Assembly (NCBI GenBank): GCA_964019135.1
Contig: OZ025255.1
Span: 62,001 to 126,000, forward strand
Length of the DNA: 64,000 nucleotides
Reading direction: 5' to 3'
Source: Arenicola marina
Lineage: Eukaryota; Annelida; Polychaeta; Arenicolidae
Shown one piece after another: positions 14,861-23,700 of the stretch. The position numbers and the translations under genes are program-made. Numbering within the stretch: position 1 is the first letter of the stretch; the number at the start of each line of letters is the position of its first letter. The notes under the pieces are model-generated. The model saw only the letters and a program-made list of their open reading frames with translations. It made no database searches and was not told where the DNA came from.

Positions 14861-15363
14861 ACGCACTCTATGGTACGGTGTGTCTAAACAACGGCCTCAC
14901 GCACTCTATCGTACGGTGTGTCTAAACAACGGCCTCACATTACTCTACCGTACGGTGTGTCTAAACAACAGCCTCACGCACTCTATCGTACGGTGTGTTT
15001 AAACAACGGCCTCACGCACTCTATCGTACGGTGTGTCTAAACAACGGCCTCACATTACTCTATCGTACGGTGTGTCTAAACAAAAGCCTCACGCAATCTA
15101 TCGTACGGTGTGTCTAAACAACGGCCTCACATCACTCTATTGTACGGTGTGTCTAAACAACGGCCTCACGCACTCTATCGTACGGTGTGTCTAAACAACG
15201 GCCTCACATCACTCTATGGTACGGTGTGTCTAAACAACGGCTTCGCGCACCCTATCGTACGGTGTGTCTAAATAACAGCCTTACGCACTCTATCGTACGT
15301 TGTGTCTAAACAACGGCCTCACGGACTCTATCGTACGGTGTGTCTCAACAACGGACTCACGCA

Positions 15364-16800
15364 CTCTATCGTACGGTGTGTCTAAACAACGGCCTCACAT
15401 TACTCTACCGTACGGTGTGTCTAAACAACAGCCTCACGCACTCTATCGTACTTTGTGTCTAAACAACGGCCTCACGCACTCTATCGTACGGTGTGTCTAA
15501 ACAACGGCCGCACGCACCCTATCGTACGGTGTTCTAAGCAACGGCCTCACATCACTCTATCGTACTGTGTGTCTAAACAACGGGCTCACATCACTCTATC
15601 GTACGGTGTGTCCGAACAACGGCCTCACGCACCCTATCGTACGGTGTGTCTAAACAACGGCCTCACGCACTCTATCGTACTGTGTGTCTAAACAACGGCC
15701 TCACATTACTCTATCGTACGGTGTGTCTAAACAACGGCCTCACATCACTCTATCGTACGGTGTGTCTAAGCAACGGCCTCACGCACTCTATCGTACGGTG
15801 TGTCTAAACAACAGCCTCACGCACTTCATCGTACGGTGTCTAAACAACAGCCTCACGCACCCTATCGTACGGTGTGCCTAAATAACGGCCTCACATCACT
15901 CTATCGTACGGTGTGTCTAAACAACGGCATCACGCACTCTATCGTACGGTGTGTCTAAACAACGGCCTCACGCACTCTATCGTACGGTGTGTCTAAACAA
16001 CGGCCGCACGCACCCTATCGTATGGTGTTCTAAGCAGCGGCCTCACATCACTCTATCATACGGTGTGTCTAAACAACGGCCTCACATCACTCTATCGTAC
16101 GGTGTGTCTAAACAACGGCCTCACATCACTCTATCGTACGGTGTGTCCAAACAATGGAGTCACGCACCCTATCGTACGGTGTGTCTAAACAACGGCCTCA
16201 CGCACTCTATCGTACTGTGTGTCTAAACAACGGCCTCAAGCACTCTATTGTACTGTGTGTCTAAACAACACCCTCACGCACTCTATCGTACGGTGTGTCT
16301 AAACAACGGCCTCACGCACTCTATCTTACGGTGTGTCTAAACAACAGCCTCACGCACTTCATCGTACGGTGTCTAAGCAACAGCCTCACGCACCCTATCG
16401 TACGGTGTGCCTAAATAACGGCCTCACATCACTCTATCGTACGGTGTGTCTAAACAACGGCATCACGCACTCTATCGTACGGTGTGTCTAAACAACGGCC
16501 TCACGCACCCTATCGTACGGTGTGTCTAAACAACGGCCTCACATCACTATCGTACTGTGTGTCTAAACAACGGCCTCACGCACTCTATCGTACGGTGTGT
16601 CTAAACAACGGCCCCACGCACTCTATCGTACTGTGTGTCTAAACAACGGCCTCACGCACTCTATCGTACTGTGTGTCTAAACAACGGCCTCACACACTCT
16701 ATCCTACAGTGTGTCTAAACAACGGCCTCACGCACTCTATCGTACGGTGTGTCTAAACAACGGCCTCACGCACTCTATCGTACGGTGTGTCTAAACAACG
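15364..16800. repeat. Partial third copy of the array A block start (copy of 420-1,856)
   Basis: Offset is a constant 14,944 bp: landmarks at 511, 740 and 1,007 recur at 15,455, 15,684 and 15,951. I noticed one substitution (AAGCAACAG at about 16,377 against AAACAACAG). Unlike the copy near 8,000, it keeps the 39-bp unit present at about 1,160. It diverges at about 1,857/16,801, where CGGTCTCACGCG in the first copy is replaced by CGGCCGCACGCACC. Confidence 0.85.
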
Positions 16801-19349
16801 GCCGCACGCACCCTATCGTATGGTGTTCTAAGCAACGGCCTCACATCACTCTATCGTACGGTGTGTCTAAACAACGGCCTCACATCACTCTATCGTACGG
16901 TGTGTCCAAACAACGGCCTCACGCACCCTATCGTACGGTGTGTCTAAACATCGGCCTCACGCACTCTATCGTACGGTGTGTCTAAACAACGGCCTTACGC
17001 ACTCAATTGTACTGTGTGTCTAAACAACGCCCTCACGCACTCTATCGTACGGTGTGTCTAAACAACGGCCTCACGCACTCTATCGTACGGTGTGTCTAAA
17101 CAACAGCCTCACGCACTCTATCGTACGGTGTGTCTAAACAACGGCCTCACGTGCTCTATCGTACGGTGTGACTAAACAACGGCCTCACATTACTCTATCG
17201 TACAGTGTGTCTAAACAACAGCCTCACGCACTCTATCGTACGGTGTCTAAACAACGGCCTCACGCACCCTATCGTACGGTGTGTCTAAACAACGGCCTCA
17301 CATTACTCTATCGTACGGTGTGTCTAAACATCGGCCTCACATCACTCTATCGCACGGTGTGTCTAAACAAAAGCCTCACGCACCCTATCGTACGTTGTTT
17401 CTAAACAACGGCCTCACGCACTCTATCGTACGGTGTGTCTAAACAACAGCCTCACATCACTCTATCCTACTCTGTGTCTAAACAACGGCCTCACATCACT
17501 CTATCGTACGGTGTGTCTAAACAACAGCCTCACGCACCCTATCGTACGGTGTGTCTAAACAACGGCCTCACATCACTCTATCGCACGGTGTGTCTAAACA
17601 ACGGCCTCACGCGCTCTATCGTACGGTGTGTCTAAACAACGGCCTCGCATTACTCTATCGTACAGTGTGTCTAAACAACAGCCTCACGCACCCTATCGTA
17701 CGGTGTGTCTAAACAACGGCCTCACGCACCCTATTGTACGGTGTGTCTAAACAACGGCCTCACATTACTCTATCGTACGGTGTGTCTAAACAACGGCCTC
17801 ACATCACTCTATCGTACTGTGTGTCTAAACAAAAGCCTCACGCACCCTATCTTACGGTGTTTCTAAACAACGGCCTCACATCACTCTATCGTACGGTGCT
17901 TCTAAACAACGGCCTCACGCACTCTATCGTACGGTGTGTCTAAACAACGGCCTCACATCACTCTATCGTACGGTGTGTCTAAACAACGGCCTCACGCACC
18001 CTATCGTACGGTGTTCTAAACAACGCCCTCACATCACTCTATCGTACGGTGTGTCTAAACAACGGCCTCACATCACTCTATCGTACGGTGTGTTTAAACA
18101 ACGGCCTCACGCACTCTATCGTACGGTGTGTCTAAACAACGGCCTCACATCACTCTATCGTACTCTGTATCTAAACAACGGCCTCACATCACTCTATCGT
18201 ACTGTGTGTCTGAACAACGGCCTCACGCACTCTATCGTACGGTGTGTCTAAACAACGGCCTCACATTATTCTATCGTACGGTGTGTCTAAACAACGGCCT
18301 CACATCACTCTATCGTACGGTGTGTCTGAACAACGGCATCACGCATGCTATCGTACGGTGTGTCTAAACACCGGCCTCACATCACTTTATCGTACGGTGT
18401 GTCTAAACAACGGCCTCACATCACTATCGTTCTGTGTGTCTAAACAACGGCCTCACGCACTCTATCGTACGGTGTGTCTAAACAACGGCCTCACATTATT
18501 CTATCGTACGGTGTGTCTAAACAACGGCCTCACATCACTCTATCGTACGGTGTGTCTGAACAACGGCCTCACGCATGCTATCGTACGGTGTGTCTAAACA
18601 AGGGCCTCACGCACTCTATCGTACGGTGTGTCTAAACAACGGCCTCATATCACTCTATCGTACGGTGTGTCTAAACAACGGCCTCACGCACTCTATCGTA
18701 CGGTGTGTCTAAACAACAGCCTCACATCACTCTATCCTACTCTGTGTCTGAACAACGGCCTCACGCACTCTATCGTACGGTGTGTCTAAACAACGGCCTC
18801 AAGCACTCTATCGTACGGTGTGTCTAAACAACGGCCTCATGCACTCTATCGTACGGTGTGTCTAAACAACGGCCTCACGCACTCTATCGTACGGTGTGTC
18901 TAAACACCGGCCTCCCATTATTCTATCGTACGGTGTGTCTAAACAACGGCCTCACATCACTCTATCGTACGGTGTGTCTAAACAACGGCCTCACGCATTC
19001 TATGGTACGGTGTGTCTAAACAACGGCCTCATATCACTCTATCGTACGGTGTGTCTAAACAACGGCCTCACATCACTCTATCCTACTCTGTGTCTAAACA
19101 ACGGCCTCACATCACTCTATCGTACGGTGTGTCTAAACAACAGCCTCACGCACTCTATTGTACGGTGTGTCTAAACAACGGCCTCACGCACTCTATTGTG
19201 CGGTGTGTCTAAACAACGGCCTCACATCACTCTATCGTACGGTGTGTCTAAACAACGGCCTCACGCACTCTATCGTACGGTGTGTCTAAACAACGGCCTC
19301 ACGCACTCTACCGTACGGTGTCTAAACAACGGCCTAATGCCACTCTCGT
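16801..19349. repeat. Right edge of array A: heterogeneous, no long-range order
   Basis: Units here carry variants that I did not notice in the interior, such as TACTCTGTG, CATTATTCTATCG, CATGCTATCG and CAACACCGG-type changes. They do not match the interior at any long offset. Only a local 230-bp duplication is visible (about 18,200-18,372 with 18,430-18,602). The array ends in a degraded unit. Loss of homogeneity at the edge is the known pattern where unequal exchange works less well near an array border. Confidence 0.75.
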
Positions 19350-19356
19350 CCCATAC

Positions 19357-19374
19357 AAAGTGCACGGGCACTTT
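19357..19374. other. Perfect inverted repeat (7-bp stem, 4-nt loop)
   Basis: AAAGTGC, loop ACGG, then GCACTTT. It lies within 10 bp of the last degraded unit of array A. It could be a chance hairpin or a boundary structure. It has no T-run after it and I do not call it a terminator. Confidence 0.6.
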
Positions 19375-19399
19375 ATGACAACGCGCGCTTTATGACAAC
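19371..19399 (+). repeat. 12-bp direct repeat CTTTATGACAAC
   Basis: Copies at 19,371-19,382 and 19,388-19,399, 17 bp apart. The first copy overlaps the right arm of the adjacent hairpin. It may be a remnant of replication slippage. Confidence 0.8.
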
Positions 19400-19554
19400 T
19401 AATATATATGCATGTACATTAATCAATATAGGCAGTTGCCTGCGAAACATTTTAGGCATATCTTGGCAAGACAAGGTCACGAATGCTGAAGTGTTAGCCA
19501 GGGCCAACCTACCAAGCATTCTTGCTTTTGTACTGTGGCCCATAGGTACAAAGT

Positions 19555-20439
19555 AGCTGCGCCCTGCAAATCAGAGCTGCGCCCTGCAAAACAGAGCTGC
19601 TCTCTGCAAAACAGAGCTGCTCTCTGTAAATCAGAGCTGCGCTCTGCAAATCAGAGATGCTCCCTGCAAATCAGAGCTGCGCGCTAAAGCGGCGCAGCGA
19701 GGAGTTCTCTATAGACCATATAAATAATTTTTGAGCTGTGCCCTTCAAATCAGAGCTGCGCAATGCAATCAGAGCTGCGCCCTGCATTTCAGAGCTGCGC
19801 CCTGCAATCAGAGCTGCGCAATGCATTTCAGAGCTGCGCTTTGCAGTCAGAGCTGCGCCCTGCAATCAGAGCTGCGCCCTGCAAATCAGAGCTGCGCCCT
19901 GCAATCAGAGCTGCGCCCTGCATTTCAGAGCTGCGCTTTGCAGTCAGAGCTGCGACCTGGATATCAGAGCTGCGCCCTGCAAATCAGAGCTGCGCCCTGC
20001 AATCAGAGCTGCGCCCTGCAATCAGAGCTGCGCCCTGCATTTCAGAGCTGCGCTTTGCAATCAGAGCTGCGCCCTGCATTTCAGAGCTGCGCCCTACAAT
20101 CAGAGCTGCGCCCTGCAAATCAGTGCTGCGCCCTGCAATCAGAGCTGCGCCCTGCATTTCTAAGCTGCGCTTTGCAATCAGAGCTGCGCCCTGCATTTCA
20201 GAACTGCGCCCTACAATCAGAGCTGCGCCCTGCAAATCAGAGCCGCGCCCTGCAAAGCAGAGCCGCGCCCTGCAAATCAGAGCTGCGCCCTGCAAATCAG
20301 AGCTGCGCCCTGCAAATCAGACCTGCGCCCTGCAATTTGGAGCTGCGCTCTGCAAATCAGAGCTGCGCGTAGCAAATCAGACCTGTGCCCTGCAATTTGG
20401 AGCTGCAACCTGCATTTTGGAGCTGCGCCCTGCATTTTG
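19555..20439. repeat. Array B: 19/20-bp minisatellite, ~42 units
   Basis: The unit is AGCTGCGCCCTGCAAATCAG (20 bp). Frequent forms end CAATCAG (19 bp), CATTTCAG (20 bp), or CATTTTGG near the right end. Early units have CTCTCTGCAAAACAG. A 117-bp higher-order period of six units is visible: the CATTTCAGAGCTGCGCTTTG pair begins at 19,921 and 20,038, with a diverged third copy at 20,155. The unit shares no sequence with arrays A or C. Open frames across it (QSCALQSELRPA and relatives on +, MQGAALI on -) are translations of the repeat and overlap on both strands, so I do not call genes. Confidence 0.95.
19685..19733. other. 49-bp non-repeat island inside array B
   Basis: After the unit ending AGCTGCGCGC the repeat stops. 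A sequence with GGCGCAGCGAGGAGTTCTC, then an AT-rich stretch containing TATAAATA (19,719-19,726) and a T-run, follows before units resume at about 19,734. It may be a short insertion or the original single-copy sequence around which B expanded. The TATA-like string alone does not support a promoter call. Confidence 0.6.
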
Positions 20440-20748
20440 AAACTGGAACTGAAATAAGTCAGTCGGTACGCGAGTGGGTCGCCAAGCAACAGGGCCCGTG
20501 TTTACAAACATTCCTTCTAAGGAAAACAATATATTTGCTTAAGTAAAAAGAAATTACTCCGTAAGGATTTTACCACAGAACCGTCTCACAAACATTCACA
20601 AGTAAATTAAGTCCCACACAAGTAAATTCTCAAGCAAATTCCTTATGCGCGATCGCGAGTTTTGCAAAATAATGTGCGTTGCTTAATAAGCTTAATGGCG
20701 AAATAGTCATAGAATTGTTAACATTTAGCAAATATTTCCTTACGCAAA
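20440..20748. other. Non-satellite spacer 2 (~309 bp), no gene seen
   Basis: This AT-rich unique sequence lies between arrays B and C. Small structures inside it: TTCCTT-CT-AAGGAA, an inverted repeat at 20,511-20,524; a perfect 10-bp palindrome CGCGATCGCG at 20,648-20,657; and the CACAAGTAAATT direct repeat annotated separately. No convincing exon, RNA gene or mobile-element terminus is visible. Confidence 0.8.
20597..20640 (+). repeat. CACAAGTAAATT direct repeat with a degenerate third copy
   Basis: Exact copies at 20,597-20,608 and 20,617-20,628, start to start 20 bp, then a diverged TCAAGCAAATT at 20,630-20,640. This looks like a small nascent or decayed tandem repeat next to array C. Confidence 0.8.
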
Positions 20749-23700
20749 GCCGGGTGAAGGCGGGGATGTTCCGCCGGGTGAAGGCGGGGGTGTTCCGCCG
20801 GGTGAAGGCGAGGATGTTCCGCCGGGTGAAGGCGGGGGTGTTCCGCCGGGTGTAGGCGGGGATGTTCCGCCGGGTGAAGGCGGGGATGTTCCGCCGGGTG
20901 AAGGCGGGGATGTTCCGCCGGGTGAAGGCGGGGGTGTTCCGCCGGGTGAAGGCGGGGGTGTTCCGCCGGGTGAAGGCTGGGGTGTTCCGCCGGGTGAAGG
21001 CGGGGGTGTTCCGCCGGGTGAAGGCGGGGGTGTTCCGCCGGGTGAAGGCGGGGGTGTTCCGCCGGGTGAAGGCGGGGGTGTTCAGCCGGGTGAAGGCGGG
21101 GATGTTCCGCCGGGTGAAGGCGGGGATGTTCCGCGGGTGAAGGCGGGGATGTTCCGCCGGGTGAAGGCGGGGGTGTTCCGACGGGTGAAGGCGGGGGTGT
21201 TCCGCCGGGTGAAGGCGGGGGTGTTCCGCCGGGTGAAGGCGGGGGTGTTCCGCCGGGTGAAGGCGGGGGTGTTCCGCCGGGTGAAGGCGGGGGTGTTCCG
21301 CCGGGTGAAGGCGGGGATGTTCCGCCGGGTGAAGGCGGGAATGCTCCGGCGGGTGAAGGCGGGGGTGTTCCGCCGGGTGAAGGCGGGGATGTTCCGCCGG
21401 GTAAAGGCGGGGGTTCCGCCGGGTGAAGGCGGGGGTGTTCCGCCGGGTGAAGGCGGGGGTGTTCAGCCGGGTGAAGGCGGGGATGTTCCGCCGGGTGAAG
21501 GCGGGGATCTTCCGCCGGGTGAAGGCTGGGGTGTTCCGCCGGGTGAAGGCGGGGATGTTCCGGCGGGTGAAGGCGGGGGTGTTACGCCGGGTGAAGGCGG
21601 GGATGTTCCGCCGGGTGAAGGCGGGGGTGTTCAGCCGGGTGAAGGCGGGGATGTTCCGCCGGGTGAAGGCGGGGGTGTTCCGCCGGGTGAAGGCGGGGAT
21701 GTTCCGGCGGGTGAAGGCGGGGGTGTTCCGCCGGGTGAAGGCGGGGATGTTCCGCCGGGTGAAGGCGGGGATGTTCCGGCGGGTGAAAGCGGGGATGTTC
21801 CGCCGGGTGAAGGCGGGGATGTTCCGCCGGGTGAAGGCGGGGATGTTCCGGCGGGTAAAGGCGGGGATGTTCCGCCGGGTGAAGGCGGGGATGTTCCGGC
21901 GCGTGAAGGCGGGGATGTTCCGCCGGGTGAAGGCGGGGGTGTTCCGACGGGTGAAGGCGGGGATGTTCCGCCGGGTGAAGGCGGGGATGTTCCGGCGGGT
22001 GAAGGCGGGGGTGTTCCGCCGGGTGAAGGCGGGGATGTTCCGGCGGGTGAAGGCGGGGGTGTTCCGACGGGTGAAGGCGGGGATGTTCCGCCGGGTGAAG
22101 GCGGGGATGTTCCGGCGGGTGAAGGCGGGGGTGTTCCGCCGGGTGAAGGCGGGGGTCTTCCGCCGGGTGAAGGCGGGGGTGTTCCGCCGGGTGAAGGCGG
22201 GGATGTTCCGCCGGGTTAAGGCGGGGATGTTCAGCCGGGTTAAAGCGGGGATGTTCCGCCGGGTGAAGGCGGGGATGTTCCGCCGGGTAAAGGCGGGGGT
22301 GTTCCGCCGGGTGAAGGCGGGGATGTTCCGGCGGGTGAAGGCGGGGATGTTCCGCCGGGTGAAGGCGGGGAGGTTCCGCCGGGTAAAGGCGGGGATGTTC
22401 CGCCGGGTGAAGGCGGGGGTGTTCCGCCGGGTGAAGGCGGGGATGTTCCGGCGGGTGAAGGCGGGGATGTTGTGCCGGATGAAGGCGGGGATGTTCCGGC
22501 GGGTGAAGGCGGGGATGTTCCGGCGGGTGAAGGCGGGGGTGTTCCGCCGGGTGAAGGCGGGGATGTTCCGGCGGGTGAAGGCGGGGGTGTTCCGACGGGT
22601 GAAGGCGGGGATGTTCCGGCGGGTGAAGGCGGGGATGTTGTGCCGGATGAAGGCGGGGATGTTCCGGCGGGTGAAGGCGGGGATGTTCCGGCGGGTGAAG
22701 GCGGGGGTGTTCCGCCGGGTGAAGGCGGGGATGTTCCGGCGGGTGAAGGCGGGGATGTTGTGCCGGATGAAGGCGGGGATGTTCCGGCGGGTTAAGGCGG
22801 GGATGTTCAGCCGGGTTAAAGCGGGGATGTTCCGCCGGGTGAAGGCGGGGATGTTCCGCCGGGTAAAGGCGGGGGTGTTCCGCCGGGTGAAGGCGGGGAT
22901 GTTCCGGCGGGTGAAGGCGGGGATGTTCCGGCGGGTTAAAGCGGGGATGTTCCGCCGGGTGAAGGCGGGGATGTTCCGCCGGGTGAAGGCGGGGGTGTTC
23001 CGACGGGTGAAGGCGGGGATGTTCCGCCGGGTGAAGGCGGGGATGTTCCGGCGGGTGAAGGCGGGGGTGTTCCGCCGGGTGAAGGCGGGGATGTTCCGCC
23101 GGGTGAAGGCGGGGATGTTCCGCCGGGTTAAGGCGGGGATGTTCAGCCGGGTTGAGGCGGGGATGTTCCGCCGGGTGAAGGCGGGGATGTTCCGCCGGGT
23201 AAAGGCGGGGGTGTTCCGCCGGGTGAAGGCGGGGATGTTCCGCCGGGTGAAGGCGGGGATGTTCCGCCGGGTGAAGGCGGGGATGTTCCGCCGGGTGAAG
23301 GCGGGGATGTTCCGCCGGGTGAAGGCGGGGGTGTTCCGCCGGGTGAAGGCGGGGATGTTCCGGCGGGTGAAGGCGGGGATGTTGTGCCGGATGAAGGCGG
23401 GGATGTTCCGGCGGGTGAAGGCGGGGATGTTCCGCCGGGTGAAGGCGGGGGTGTTCCGCCGGGTGAAGGCGGGGATGTTCCGCCGGGTGAAGGCGGGGAT
23501 GTTCCGGCGGGTGAAGGCGGGGATGTTCCGCCGGTTGAAGGCGGGGATGTTCTGCCGGGTGAAGGCGGGGGTGTTCCGCCGGGTGAAGGCAGGGATGTTC
23601 CGCCGGGTGAAGGCGGGGATGTTCAGGCGGGTGAAGGCGGGGGTGTTCCGCCGGGTGAAGGCGGGGGTCTTCCGCCGGGTGAAGGCGGGGGTCTTCCGCC

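Larger units (their letters stand above)
1..19349. repeat. Array A: 38/39-bp tandem repeat (minisatellite/satellite), ~505 units
   Basis: A representative 38-bp unit lies at 190-227. It carries CTCTATCGTACGG, then TGTGTCTAAACAACGG, then CCTCACGCA. Units with CACATCACTC or CACATTACTC in place of CACGCACTC are 39 bp, and units that have lost two bases of the GTGTGT run (for example near 89, 887 and 15,828) are about 36 bp. Each unit contains the palindrome CGTACG and about four CpGs, and GC is about 53%. The array begins before base 1, so its full length is unknown. The last recognisable, degraded unit (GGCCTAATGCCACTCTCG) ends near 19,349. Short open frames inside it, such as SKQRPH/YRTVCLNN peptides, change frame from unit to unit because 38 is not a multiple of three. 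They are not genes. I recognise no known satellite family. Confidence 0.98.
19350..19554. other. Non-satellite spacer 1 (~205 bp), no gene seen
   Basis: This AT-richer unique sequence lies between arrays A and B. It includes a TAATATATATGCATG stretch near 19,400-19,415. I see no open frame of note, no tRNA-like cloverleaf and no terminal inverted repeats or target-site duplication that would mark a transposon. With 20,440-20,748 it is one of only two stretches usable as a single-copy probe for this locus, provided it is single copy. Confidence 0.8.

Noticed and set aside
1..19349. CRISPR array
   Set aside because: The unit length looks CRISPR-like, but the whole 38/39 bp is repeated with no unique spacers, there are about 500 units, and no cas genes or leader are present.
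1..19349. Telomeric or rDNA spacer repeat
   Set aside because: The unit contains CCCTA in some variants (CACCCTATCG), but there is no 5-8-bp telomere motif, and no rRNA gene sequence is in the window.
204..19378. Dozens of 60-117-codon frames (SKQRPHITLSYGV, YRTVCLNNGL and similar) in array A
   Set aside because: They are translations of the 38/39-bp unit in rotating frames. Identical copies occur wherever the DNA block is duplicated.
19719..19726. TATAAATA as a promoter inside array B
   Set aside because: A single AT-rich octamer with no downstream gene, initiator or other promoter element is not enough.
19731..20440. Frames of 141-225 codons (QSCALQSELRPA and relatives) and minus-strand MQGAALI frames across array B
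   Set aside because: They are translations of the 19/20-bp unit, with three overlapping plus frames and a minus frame all open, as expected from a repeat poor in stops.
20440..20748. Transposon or insertion remnant in spacer 2
   Set aside because: The CACAAGTAAATT repeats are tandem and not terminal, and I see no terminal inverted repeats, poly-A tail, target-site duplication or transposase or reverse-transcriptase fragments.
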